From Candidatus Aminicenantota bacterium (GTDB taxonomy: Bacteria > Acidobacteriota > Aminicenantia > UBA2199), in the NCBI GenBank assembly GCA_029938635.1, contig JAOZUQ010000014.1, positions 1-51,177 on the forward strand: a stretch of 51,177 bases of DNA. Direction: 5' to 3'. Under the pieces are notes generated by a model. That model ran no database searches and was not told the DNA's origin. It worked only from the letters and a program-made list of their open reading frames with translations. Positions 37,904-46,555 of this stretch are shown piece by piece (the first letter of the stretch is position 1; each line of letters starts with the position of its first letter). The position numbers and the translations under genes were made by a program.

Positions 37904-38173
37904 ATGGCAGACCAACTAAGCAGGGAACAATTTGATGAAATTGAAAAAGCTCTTGAATCCGGAAATAAGATCGAAGCAATAAAACTATACAGGAAATTTT
38001 CCGGACTGGGGCTGAAAGAATCGAAAGAATTTGTTGAAGAGCATATCAGAGGCCTTGTCGAACGTAATCCTAAAAAATATGAGCACTTAGTGAGCAAAGG
38101 CGGCAGGGGGTGTTCATCAGCTGCTGTTTTTCTTGTCGGTTTGTCAATTGGAATATTTTACCTGATAATGTAG
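37904..38173 (+). CDS. L7/L12-like mini-protein with C-terminal TM anchor
   Basis: An 89-residue protein. Residues about 8-60 resemble the C-terminal domain of ribosomal protein L7/L12: a helix, then 'KIEAIKLYRKFSGLGLKESKEFVE', the counterpart of the L12 KIxVIKxVRexTGLGLKEAKdlVe region. A Gly/Ser-rich turn then leads to one hydrophobic helix (about 71-89). It begins 15 bases after saccharopine dehydrogenase with AAAAGGAG ahead. Such proteins are annotated only as 'L7/L12 C-terminal domain-like'; a membrane-tethered role is unknown. Confidence 0.75.
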   Translation: MADQLSREQFDEIEKALESGNKIEAIKLYRKFSGLGLKESKEFVEEHIRGLVERNPKKYEHLVSKGGRGCSSAAVFLVGLSIGIFYLIM

Positions 38174-38206
38174 TAATAACTGAAAACTGATGAAGGGAGC
38201 GAGGAT

Positions 38207-38959
38207 ATGATCCCGGATGCAAAAAATTTATTAGAACTATCGGGAATTGAGACTCCATTGATCGGATTCTATGATGTAATTGATCCAGAGCCTTTTGAAC
38301 CCTTTGCCAAACCCGAGCGTTGTATTTTTTCCTGCTACAAGAATTGGTTAAAGGGAGAAAGCCTCATAATATCTGAAGGAAATTGCAGCTGTCCGGGTGG
38401 TGGTTATTGGGTTGGTGGTGTTATGCCCGGGTGGGCCGTTAAATCGATGGGAACGGATCGCGAGTCTCGTGAAATTTTTGCCAGGTCCCTGAATCAGCGG
38501 GAGGGATTCAAATCCTCAGATGAACTGATGTCTAAATGGCTTGATAACCAGAAACCATATAATATAGAGAAAAAATATGTTGTGATCGGCCCCTTGAAAG
38601 ATGAACAATATGATTTTTTAAAAACCATTACATTTTATGTTAATCCCGATCAATTAAGCTTGCTGCTCCTTGGAGCAGAATATAATAATTCATATGTAAC
38701 AGAATACCCCGCAATTACTTCTTTTGGCTCGGGTTGCGGGCAAATTGCAGCATTATTTAAAAATTTTGATCCAGCCATACCTAAAGCTGTTATAGGAGCT
38801 ACCGATATTGCGATGAGAGAACATCTCCCTCCCGATATTCTTGCTCTGACAGTGAATAAACCGATGTTCAAACAGCTATGTGAACTGGATGAGGAAAGCT
38901 TTCTTTATAAATCATTCTGGAGAAAACTTAGAAAATCAAGGAGAAAACCTGATGCATAA
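38207..38959 (+). CDS. DUF169 family protein
   Basis: A 250-residue soluble protein of the DUF169 family, recognisable from 'CIFSCYKNWLKGE', the Gly/Cys-rich 'NCSCPGGGYWVGG' and the late 'TSFGSGCGQIA' segment. Several conserved cysteines suggest a metal, heme or iron-sulfur ligand role, but the biochemical activity of this family is not established. The gene has GGGAGCGAGG upstream and is 22 bases before the ferredoxin gene, so the two are likely co-expressed. Confidence 0.8.
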   Translation: MIPDAKNLLELSGIETPLIGFYDVIDPEPFEPFAKPERCIFSCYKNWLKGESLIISEGNCSCPGGGYWVGGVMPGWAVKSMGTDRESREIFARSLNQREGFKSSDELMSKWLDNQKPYNIEKKYVVIGPLKDEQYDFLKTITFYVNPDQLSLLLLGAEYNNSYVTEYPAITSFGSGCGQIAALFKNFDPAIPKAVIGATDIAMREHLPPDILALTVNKPMFKQLCELDEESFLYKSFWRKLRKSRRKPDA

Positions 38960-38981
38960 ATGCAGGAGGTCTTGAATAATA

Positions 38982-40262
38982 ATGGCTCACAGAACTATTA
39001 AAAAAGGATATTCAGCCTTAGTTGACAGATTAAACCGTTTTCCGCAGGGCGCGCCTCCTTCAGATGTGTTATTCAAAATTCTTAAAATGCTCTTCAGTGA
39101 AAAAGAAGCGGGATTGGTATCTCTATTACCGATCAAACCTTTTACTGCAAAAAAAGCCAGTATTATATGGAAAATGGATATGGTTTCCACACGACATGTT
39201 CTTGATATGTTATCGGAGAGGGCGATCCTTGTGGATGTTGAGCAGAACGGGGAGATGGTCTACTCGCTACCACCTCCGATGGCCGGGTTTTTTGAGTTTT
39301 CTCTGATGCGGATCAGGGATGATATCGATCAGAAAGTTTTAAGTGAATTGTTTTATCAATATTTGAATATTGAAGAAGACTTTATTAAAGAATTATTTAC
39401 AAGAGGTGATACTCAATTAGGCCGGACATTTGTTCAGGAGCCTGCGCTTTCAAGTGATAATGCTCTCTATGTTCTGGATTATGAACGGGCTACAGAGGTG
39501 ATTAAGACTGCTACGCATATTGGTGTTGGAATTTGTTATTGCAGACACAAAATGGAGCATATGGGCAAAGATTGTGATGCACCAAAAGATATCTGTATGA
39601 CCTTTAATAACACAGCGAAATCATTGACCAATCACGGTGTTGCAAGGAAGGTAGATGAAAAAGAGTGTATGGACCTTCTGCAGGTTGCTTATGAGAATAA
39701 CCTTGTCCAGTTCGGTGAAAATGTAAGGGAAAAAGTCAACTTTATCTGTAACTGCTGCGGATGTTGCTGTGAGGCGATGATCGCGGCAAGAAAATTTGCG
39801 ATTTTAGACCCGGTCCATACTACAAATTTTCTGCCGGTTGTGGATGAGTCGGAATGTAATGGGTGCGGGAATTGTGTGTCTGCCTGTCCGGTAGAGGCTA
39901 TGGCACTTGTTTCCACTAATGATCCTAAAAAACCAAAACAAAAAACAGCAAAGTTGGATGAGTCTCTTTGTCTCGGTTGTGGCGTATGTGCCAGGGCATG
40001 CCCTAAAGAGAGCATTTCTCTTGAGTCGCGGCTAAAAAGAGTACTTACACCACTCAATGGTACTCACAGAGCTGTTGTCATGGCTATCGAGAGAGGCAAA
40101 CTGCAGCATTTGTTTTTTGATAACAGGGTGTTGTGGAGCCACAGGGCGTTAGCGGCTGTTCTAGGTGTTATTCTGAAGCTTCCTCCGATAAAACAAATTG
40201 TTGCCAGCAATCAGATCAAATCACGTTATCTGGAAAATTTGATAGCTCGAAGAAATAATTAA
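38982..40262 (+). CDS. Cysteine-rich ferredoxin protein with N-terminal winged-helix-like region
   Basis: A 426-residue protein. Residues about 20-130 look like a winged-helix domain. A cysteine group follows (C185, C187, C198, C205), then an unusual run at 256-263 with cysteines at 256, 258, 259, 261, 262 and 263. Two standard 4Fe-4S ferredoxin motifs come next (C292/295/298/302 and C330/333/336/340), and a hydrophobic-basic tail ends the protein. The last part should carry two [4Fe-4S] clusters; the earlier cysteines could ligate further metal centres. It may link redox state to DNA or partner binding, but no function is known. AGGAGG precedes the ATG. Confidence 0.85.
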   Translation: MAHRTIKKGYSALVDRLNRFPQGAPPSDVLFKILKMLFSEKEAGLVSLLPIKPFTAKKASIIWKMDMVSTRHVLDMLSERAILVDVEQNGEMVYSLPPPMAGFFEFSLMRIRDDIDQKVLSELFYQYLNIEEDFIKELFTRGDTQLGRTFVQEPALSSDNALYVLDYERATEVIKTATHIGVGICYCRHKMEHMGKDCDAPKDICMTFNNTAKSLTNHGVARKVDEKECMDLLQVAYENNLVQFGENVREKVNFICNCCGCCCEAMIAARKFAILDPVHTTNFLPVVDESECNGCGNCVSACPVEAMALVSTNDPKKPKQKTAKLDESLCLGCGVCARACPKESISLESRLKRVLTPLNGTHRAVVMAIERGKLQHLFFDNRVLWSHRALAAVLGVILKLPPIKQIVASNQIKSRYLENLIARRNN

Positions 40263-40301
40263 AATGATTTCATCACATCAGAAGAGAAAACAGGAGATAA
40301 A

Positions 40302-40676
40302 ATGAGTTTTTGTACAGCGATCAATTGTATGGATGGCAGGGTCCAGGAGCCTGTGATAAATTACCTTAAGAAGAAGTACAAGACAAACTATGTTGATATG
40401 ATAACCGAACCGGGCCCTAATAAAATACTCGCAGAGGGCTCAGATGACAAGCTGATAGAATCAATTTTTAGTCGTATTGAAATATCTGTTAAAAAACACG
40501 GGTCAAAACACATTGCAATAATAGGTCATTTTGATTGTGCGGGAAATCCGGCAAATGAAGAGGAGCAGTGGTTGCATACTTTTGAAGCAGTTAAAACTGT
40601 TAAAGAGAGGTTCAATAATCCAGAGGTAATAGGCCTCTGGGTCAACAAGAATTGGGATGTAACAGAAATCAAATAA
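40302..40676 (+). CDS. Mini beta-carbonic-anhydrase-like protein
   Basis: A 124-residue protein with the zinc-site signature of beta-carbonic anhydrases: C9-x-D11-x-R13 in 'CMDGRV' and H76-x2-C79 in 'GHFDCAG'. Typical beta-enzymes are about 200 residues, so the fold is trimmed. Short forms are known as carbonic anhydrase-like proteins, sometimes with a different activity. CAGGAGATAA precedes the ATG. It lies in the same-strand run after the ferredoxin gene. Confidence 0.8.
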   Translation: MSFCTAINCMDGRVQEPVINYLKKKYKTNYVDMITEPGPNKILAEGSDDKLIESIFSRIEISVKKHGSKHIAIIGHFDCAGNPANEEEQWLHTFEAVKTVKERFNNPEVIGLWVNKNWDVTEIK

Positions 40677-40785
40677 CCAGAATTAAGTCAAAGAGAGAGT
40701 CTTTTTTTTATAAAATACTTGTAAAAACAAAATCAATCGCTTAATATACCCAGCATGGTTATATATAGCCTGAGGAGAAAACAAA

Positions 40786-41286
40786 ATGAATTCAAATATA
40801 AAAAACAACTTTAGAGCGAATGTCCTTGCTGACAGGCTTGAGAAAGGTGCAGAAGCTCTTGCTGCTTTTGCTGAAAATATGTCAGACTCAGAGTGGAGCA
40901 GTGTGGTTGCCGACGGGGGAAGAAAATTGGGTGTGATCGTACACCATGTAGCGAGTGTTTATCCAGTAGAGATAGAATTGGCTCAAATCCTTGCTTCGGG
41001 AAAACCTATAACAGGTGCGACAAAACAGGTGATTGACGATATGAATGCCAGCCATTCTGTAGAATTTGATCTTGCAGGGAAGAACGAAACAATTGATCTC
41101 TTGCGAAAAAATTATAAAGTTGCTGCAGATGCGGTCAGGTTATTTACGGATGAAGAACTTGATAATGCAGCCTCCGTCTCATTAAATGCGGATGCACCTC
41201 TTACAACTCAGTTCTTTATAGAAGATCATGCTCTCCGGCACAGCTTTCATCATCTTGCTCAACTGAAAGAGGCGCTTGGACGTTAA
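40786..41286 (+). CDS. DinB-superfamily protein
   Basis: A 166-residue helical protein of the DinB/YfiT-like four-helix-bundle group. Histidines at the usual metal positions are visible in 'VIVHHVASVYPVE' and 'FIEDHALRHSFHHLAQL'. Some members are thiol-dependent transferases using mycothiol or bacillithiol, others have no known activity. TGAGGAG lies ahead of the ATG. It sits 109 bases after the mini carbonic anhydrase, so it may have its own promoter. Confidence 0.75.
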   Translation: MNSNIKNNFRANVLADRLEKGAEALAAFAENMSDSEWSSVVADGGRKLGVIVHHVASVYPVEIELAQILASGKPITGATKQVIDDMNASHSVEFDLAGKNETIDLLRKNYKVAADAVRLFTDEELDNAASVSLNADAPLTTQFFIEDHALRHSFHHLAQLKEALGR

Positions 41287-41403
41287 CATCTGAATCCCGA
41301 CATAACGGATTAAGATTCAGATCCGGGAGTTAAGTATTTTTCCGGTGCAAAATATTCCCCTGCATAATATGATTTTTTTATGGTGCAGGGAGAGGAGATA
41401 GTT

Positions 41404-42339
41404 ATGAAGAATAAAATACAAAACATAAAAATCGCTGCAGTACAGGCTTCACCGATATATTTAAATAAAGAGGCAACGGTGGAAAAAGTGTGCCATCTAA
41501 TTGAAGAAGCAGCAAAAGATGGCGCCAATCTGATAGTTTTTCCGGAGGCGTTTATCCCGGGCTATCCGGACTGGGTATGGTTGATCCCCAACAGCAGATC
41601 AAAAGAATTGAATGATCTGTACCTTGAATTGATAAAGAATGGAGTATCCGCAGGAGACGAATCAATACAGAAATTGTGTAAAGTTGCAGGGGAAAACAAC
41701 ATTTATGTGGTTATTGGCATTAACGAGATCAACAAGGAATCGAGTGGAGGGAGCCTTTACAACAGCCTTCTTTATATAAGTGAGAAAGGAGAGGTAGAGG
41801 GAATTCACAGAAAGCTGATTCCAACAGGCGGGGAGCGGTTGGTCTGGGCCCGGGGAGACGGAAGCACGCTTCACACATTTGAAACTTCAATCGGAAAGCT
41901 TGGAGGCCTGATCTGCTGGGAGAATTATATGCCTCTCGCCCGTCAGGCGATGTATGATGCCGGTGTACAGATCCTTGCAGCTCCAACCTGGGACAAGAGT
42001 GATAATTGGTTGTTGAGCCTGAGACATATTGCGAGAGAGGGCGGAATGTTTGTAGTAGGGTCGTGTATGGCACTAAAAATGGACGACATCCCGGATAGAC
42101 TTAATTTCAAAACACTTTATCCAGAAGGGAGAGAGTGGATAAACACAGGGAAAAGCTGCATAATCAATCCCAGGGGTGAGTTTATTGCAGGCCCTGTTGA
42201 TGGGAAAGAGGAAATTATCTATGCAGATATTGATCTGGATGAGATCATTGCTGCGAAAAGAATGTTTGATGTGTCCGGGCATTATTCAAGGCCAGATGTA
42301 TTTAAATATTCAGTGGAAAAAGATCACCTTCTTATTTAA
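41404..42339 (+). CDS. Nitrilase-superfamily carbon-nitrogen hydrolase
   Basis: A 311-residue nitrilase with the catalytic triad E48 (in 'FPEAFIPGYPDWVW'), K137 (in 'HRKLIPT') and C171 (in 'LICWENYMPLAR'). The CWEN and GYPDW patterns are those of true nitrilases (branch 1) or cyanide dihydratase-like enzymes rather than amidases. The start at 41404 is supported by GGAGAGGAGATA. The substrate is unknown. It converges on chorismate mutase; TTAA serves as stop for both. Confidence 0.88.
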   Translation: MKNKIQNIKIAAVQASPIYLNKEATVEKVCHLIEEAAKDGANLIVFPEAFIPGYPDWVWLIPNSRSKELNDLYLELIKNGVSAGDESIQKLCKVAGENNIYVVIGINEINKESSGGSLYNSLLYISEKGEVEGIHRKLIPTGGERLVWARGDGSTLHTFETSIGKLGGLICWENYMPLARQAMYDAGVQILAAPTWDKSDNWLLSLRHIAREGGMFVVGSCMALKMDDIPDRLNFKTLYPEGREWINTGKSCIINPRGEFIAGPVDGKEEIIYADIDLDEIIAAKRMFDVSGHYSRPDVFKYSVEKDHLLI

Positions 42340-42584
42340 TCAAGCTGAACTCTTTTGCTCTCTGCAATGATCAATTCGTAAAGCTCTCTGAGGAAGGTGG
42401 GGTCAAGTTTTTCTTCTGATGTATTCAGTGCATTGATTATAACTGTCATTTCACGGGATTTGTCGGTTATCTTCTCTTTTGTGTTTCCTATCTCTCTTGA
42501 AATATCCATCCTCTCAATTAAAAGCCTGACAATATCTTTGTCTATCCTGTCTATTTCCTTTCTCAATTCTATAATAGTTTTCAT
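42336..42584 (-). CDS. Chorismate mutase, monofunctional AroQ type
   Basis: An 82-residue all-helical chorismate mutase, the size of a stand-alone AroQ domain, converting chorismate to prephenate for Phe/Tyr synthesis. Visible active-site pattern: 'LRKEIDRIDKDIVRLLIERM' (first Arg), a Lys in 'NTKEKI', and 'DKSREM'. It is transcribed away from the men operon, 112 bases from menG, so genes using chorismate for aromatic amino acids and for menaquinone share an upstream region. No Shine-Dalgarno is evident. Confidence 0.85.
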   Translation of the reverse strand: MKTIIELRKEIDRIDKDIVRLLIERMDISREIGNTKEKITDKSREMTVIINALNTSEEKLDPTFLRELYELIIAESKRVQLD

Positions 42585-42653
42585 TGTTTTATAGGTGGAT
42601 TATAGATTCATACTTTCACGATGTCAAAGTGACCTGCAGGACTTTAGTTTCAG

Positions 42654-42682
42654 TTGAATTAGAAATTTTCATATGATATCAT
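42654..42682 (+). promoter_or_regulatory. Promoter candidate of the men operon, implying a very short leader
   Basis: TTGAAT (42654-42659), 17 bases, then TATCAT (42677-42682). Transcription would begin around 42689, leaving only about 7 bases before the menG ATG, and no Shine-Dalgarno is present. A leaderless or near-leaderless transcript is implied if this is the used promoter. Confidence 0.45.
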
Positions 42683-42696
42683 CGTTCTTAATTTAA

Positions 42697-43428
42697 ATGG
42701 ATAATGATCAAGGTAAATATATAGAAGAAAAAAAGAATGCATGGAAGATCTTTGACCGGATCTATAAAAAATATGATCTTCTTAATCATCTTCTTTCTCT
42801 CGGATTTGATTTCCACTGGAGAAAGAAACTTTCAAGTCTTACCGGAAGGAAAAGAGACGGAAAACTGCTTGACCTTGCGACAGGGACCGGCGATGTTTTG
42901 TTTAGTCTCATCAAACATTCAGGCGGGTTTAATAAAGCCGTTGGTGTAGATATGTCTTTTAACATGCTGTCGTATGCAGTCAGGAAAAGTGTTAAAAGAG
43001 GAAAAAGCGGTGAGGTTGAGTTTATCCTTGGAGATGCAAACTCAATCCCCGTAAAAACCGGAAGTTTTGACATTGCAACTATGGCTTTCGGCATCAGGAA
43101 TATTTCAGAACCTGTTATTGCCCTTAAAGATATTCACAGAACTCTCTCGAATGAGGGGTGTACGTTGATACTTGAGTTCTCTTTGCCAGAGAAAAAATTT
43201 CTAAAGAGCCTCCATCTTTTCTATCTCCGGTATATTCTACCTGTAATCGGAAAGATCGTATCCGGTGACGTTGAAGCTTACCGTTATCTTAATAAAACAA
43301 TAGAGGTATTCCCGTATGGAGATAAATTCATAAAGTTAATGGAAGAGGCGGGATTTACCGAATGCGAAAAATTCCCTCTGACAATGGGAATTGTTACTAT
43401 TTATAAGGGGATCAAAGCAAATGGATAA
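42697..43428 (+). CDS. menG: Demethylmenaquinone methyltransferase
   Basis: A 243-residue UbiE/MenG-family SAM-dependent C-methyltransferase, the last step of menaquinone synthesis. Motif I is 'LLDLATGTGDVLF', followed by 'VGVDMSFNML', 'GDANSIPVK' and 'AFGIRNI', all characteristic. Because the operon makes menaquinone, MenG rather than UbiE activity is assigned. It is the first gene of menG-F-D-B-A-E; its stop overlaps menF by 8 bases. Confidence 0.95.
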   Translation: MDNDQGKYIEEKKNAWKIFDRIYKKYDLLNHLLSLGFDFHWRKKLSSLTGRKRDGKLLDLATGTGDVLFSLIKHSGGFNKAVGVDMSFNMLSYAVRKSVKRGKSGEVEFILGDANSIPVKTGSFDIATMAFGIRNISEPVIALKDIHRTLSNEGCTLILEFSLPEKKFLKSLHLFYLRYILPVIGKIVSGDVEAYRYLNKTIEVFPYGDKFIKLMEEAGFTECEKFPLTMGIVTIYKGIKANG

Positions 43429-44785
43429 GAAACTTGTCCCTTTTGCAGAACTGAAAAATGTAATTCTGAAGAAGATCAAAAAAAACATGGCAAAAGCCCT
43501 TCCCGGGAAGATATTTGTCCGGTTTGAATTCAGAACGGAGATTGTTGACCAGTTATTATGGCTTAAAGTCCAGCCGAACAGGGAAAAAATTTATTTTGAA
43601 TCTCGCAGTATAGAAGAGCCTTTAGTTGCTGCTTCAGGATGTTCTTATCAAATTATTCCGGATCCCGGTGAAGATCTGACTTCATATTTTAAAAGACTAA
43701 ACGATATTCTCTCGGATGGGGTCAGATTGTATGGCGGAGTTTCATTTTGCAAAGATATTCCTGCTGCAAGCGAGTGGGAATCTTTCGGGAGCTTCAAGTT
43801 TTTCCTTCCCAGATTTGAATATATAAAAAGAGATAATAAAGCATATTTTGCAATTAATATATTAAATTCAGAACTAACGGGAGATGAAATAAACCGGGTT
43901 ATAAATGATGTGGAAAATATCATCCTTGCTGTTCCTGAAAAACATGAAAAATCCGGAAAATGCAGTTTTATTAAATTTACTCCTGACAGGGAGGGGTGGA
44001 TAGCCACGATATCCTCTTATCTGGAGAAGATAAAAAAAGGAGAAATTGAGAAAATTGTGGCGGCAAGGCGTATCGAATTGAGCAATTCAGGAAATGTTGA
44101 TCCATTTAAAGTTGTTTCCGACCTTAAAAGATCCGGTGATTTTGCAGCCCATTTTTTATTAACATTTAATGGAGAGGATTTTTTCGCAGGTTCCACTCCG
44201 GAGAGACTATTTCATCGGGACGGTGAACTGCTTACCACTGAATCAGTTGCAGGGACAACAAAAAGAGGAAGTGATAAAGCCAAAGACAAATCATACGGGG
44301 ATCAACTTCTGGATTCGAAAAAGGAGAAGCTGGAACATGATTTTGTTACAAATGATATCGTGAACAAACTCCATCCTATCTGTGAACCGGTTGCGATATC
44401 AGAGAGGGTGCTTTTAAAGCTTTCAAATCTTCAGCATTTGTACAGAAGAATCAGCGGGAAATTGAAAAAGGGCATTACAGATGGAGAGATCCTGGACAAA
44501 TTATTTCCCACACCGGCTGTTTCGGGGCTTCCCCTGAAAAAAAGCCTTGAGATACTTCAAAAAGAGGAACAATTTCCGAGAGGGTGGTATGCTGGAATAG
44601 TGGGATTTGCCGGAAAAGATATTTCAGATTATTATGTAGGTATAAGATCAATGCTTATTAATAGTAAAAAAATATATGTATATTCCGGCGCGGGGATTGT
44701 TAAGGGGTCAGATCCGGAAAGAGAATGGGAAGAAATAGATTTAAAAATAAAAAAATACAAAAAAATATTAAAATATGAAAATTGA
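43421..44785 (+). CDS. menF: Isochorismate synthase
   Basis: A 454-residue chorismate-utilising enzyme that isomerises chorismate to isochorismate with Mg2+, opening the classical menaquinone route. The C-terminal catalytic domain (about 195-450) has 'EKIVAARRIEL', 'GSTPERLFHRDGELLTTE', 'SVAGTTKRG', 'HDFVTNDI', 'GLPLKKSLEIL' and 'RGWYAGIVGF'. The start at 43421 (AAGGGG ahead) overlaps the menG stop; an upstream start inside menG is less likely. It overlaps menD by 11 bases. Confidence 0.95.
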   Translation: MDKKLVPFAELKNVILKKIKKNMAKALPGKIFVRFEFRTEIVDQLLWLKVQPNREKIYFESRSIEEPLVAASGCSYQIIPDPGEDLTSYFKRLNDILSDGVRLYGGVSFCKDIPAASEWESFGSFKFFLPRFEYIKRDNKAYFAINILNSELTGDEINRVINDVENIILAVPEKHEKSGKCSFIKFTPDREGWIATISSYLEKIKKGEIEKIVAARRIELSNSGNVDPFKVVSDLKRSGDFAAHFLLTFNGEDFFAGSTPERLFHRDGELLTTESVAGTTKRGSDKAKDKSYGDQLLDSKKEKLEHDFVTNDIVNKLHPICEPVAISERVLLKLSNLQHLYRRISGKLKKGITDGEILDKLFPTPAVSGLPLKKSLEILQKEEQFPRGWYAGIVGFAGKDISDYYVGIRSMLINSKKIYVYSGAGIVKGSDPEREWEEIDLKIKKYKKILKYEN

Positions 44786-46535
44786 AAAAATACCGAACAT
44801 AAATTATTTGTGGTCAGGGCTTATTATTGAAGAGTTGGCCAGGAACGGGGCACAAAGATTTTGTATTGCACCTGGGTCTAGATCAACTCCACTCACTATA
44901 TCTGCGGCTGAGTGTGAAAAGGCAGAAAAAACGGTCCATTTTGATGAAAGAGGGCTGGGATTTTATGCTCTTGGAATAAGTTCCGGAGGGAAAGGGCCAG
45001 CAGTTCTGATCTCAACTTCGGGAACAGCTGTCGCAAATTTCCTCCCGGCAGTTATAGAGGCATCTAAAAAGAAAGTACCTCTAATTCTCCTGACAGCAGA
45101 CAGGCCCCCCGAACTCAGAAAGACAGGTGCCCTGCAGACGATTGAACAACCCGGCATATTCGGCAGGTATATAAAATGGGATTTTGATCTTCCTGTTCCC
45201 GATATTAATATAAAACCCGAAGCAGTCCTGACTACCATAGATCAGGCAATTTTTATGGCTACATCGGGAACACCCGGCCCCGTACACATAAACTGCATGT
45301 TCCGGGAACCGCTGGCACCTGAAGAATCAGGCGGAGAGTGGAGAAAAAGATTGGATCTGAACAAAAAATGGGTTCAGTGTGGAGATCCTTACACAAAATA
45401 TATCAGTCCGGGAGATAGTTTCAGTACTAACGATCTTAAAGAGATTGCAGAAATTGTTAATCGGAGTAAAAAAGGGATCATAGTTGCCGGAAAGTTGAAA
45501 GACAATGAGGGAAAAGGTGTGATCGAACTTGCAGAAAAATTAAAATGGCCGATCTTCCCTGATCTCAGCTCAGGCCTCAGGCTTAACAACTCCACAGGGA
45601 GTAATATTCAATACTTCGATCAGGTTTTGTTGTCTGATTTTGCAGGTGAGGAGAAAATTGATACGATACTCCATCTTGGAGGCAGGATAACTTCAAAAAG
45701 GTATTATCAATTTATAGAAAAAACAAATCCGGATTACTATATAACGGTGTTGAATCATCCCCTGAGGAATGATCCCCTGCATATAGTATCTCACAGGGTG
45801 AGGTCTTCAGTGGCCGGCTTTGTTAATGCCGTGCTGCCGGAGATATTACCGGGCAGGGATGATGTGCTGGTTTCAAAACTCCGGAACGCTTCTTTTGTCT
45901 CAGAAAAAATCATTGAAAAGTTTATCATTGAGAAAGAAAAACTCAATGAGATCTTTATTTCGAGAGAGGTATCTAATGTGATCAGGGATGGAAATGCATT
46001 ATTTCTTTCAAACAGCATGCCTGTACGTGATATGGATATGTATGCTGTTCCTAACGAAAAAAAACTTTTTATCAGTGGTAATCGTGGTGCCAGCGGAATA
46101 GATGGTGTCATTGCCTCAGCATGCGGGTACTCTTCCTCCCTCAATACTCCCCTGACCCTTTTAATCGGAGACATTGCTTTCCTGCACGATATGAATTCGC
46201 TTGCTCTGATCAGAAATTGCAGGCAGCAAATGATCATTGTTGTAATAAACAATAATGGTGGTTCCATATTCTCATTCCTCCCTGTGGCTGAATATAAAGA
46301 TAATTTTGAAAAATACTTCCTGACCCCTCACGGTTTGAACTTTGAGTACGCAGCTGAACAATTCGGAATAAAGTACTCAAGAGTTACATCGAAAAAAGAG
46401 TTCTCTGATGAATACAGGTCCTCGATTGAGGGAACCGAAAGTGTTATTCTCGAAGCTGTTGTAGATATGGATGAAAATATAAGCGCACACAAGGAGCTGC
46501 AATCTCTTATAAAAATCGAGCTGGATAAAAATTGA
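44775..46535 (+). CDS. menD: SEPHCHC synthase MenD
   Basis: A 586-residue thiamine-diphosphate enzyme joining isochorismate with 2-oxoglutarate. Recognisable parts are the N-terminal Pyr domain ('APGSRSTPLT', 'DERGLGFYALG', 'STSGTAVANFLPAV', 'TADRPPELR'), the central domain, and the C-terminal PP domain with 'GNRGASGIDG' and the Mg/ThDP stretch 'LLIGDIAFLHDMNSL' followed by 'VVINNNGGSIF'. The start overlaps menF. Confidence 0.96.
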   Translation: MKIEKIPNINYLWSGLIIEELARNGAQRFCIAPGSRSTPLTISAAECEKAEKTVHFDERGLGFYALGISSGGKGPAVLISTSGTAVANFLPAVIEASKKKVPLILLTADRPPELRKTGALQTIEQPGIFGRYIKWDFDLPVPDINIKPEAVLTTIDQAIFMATSGTPGPVHINCMFREPLAPEESGGEWRKRLDLNKKWVQCGDPYTKYISPGDSFSTNDLKEIAEIVNRSKKGIIVAGKLKDNEGKGVIELAEKLKWPIFPDLSSGLRLNNSTGSNIQYFDQVLLSDFAGEEKIDTILHLGGRITSKRYYQFIEKTNPDYYITVLNHPLRNDPLHIVSHRVRSSVAGFVNAVLPEILPGRDDVLVSKLRNASFVSEKIIEKFIIEKEKLNEIFISREVSNVIRDGNALFLSNSMPVRDMDMYAVPNEKKLFISGNRGASGIDGVIASACGYSSSLNTPLTLLIGDIAFLHDMNSLALIRNCRQQMIIVVINNNGGSIFSFLPVAEYKDNFEKYFLTPHGLNFEYAAEQFGIKYSRVTSKKEFSDEYRSSIEGTESVILEAVVDMDENISAHKELQSLIKIELDKN

Positions 46536-46555
46536 ATTAATGAAGGAGAAAAGAA

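Noticed and set aside
40681-40785. Structured RNA or riboswitch upstream of the DinB-like gene
   Set aside because: The 109-base spacer is AT-rich with no consistent stem, conserved core or known ligand motif.
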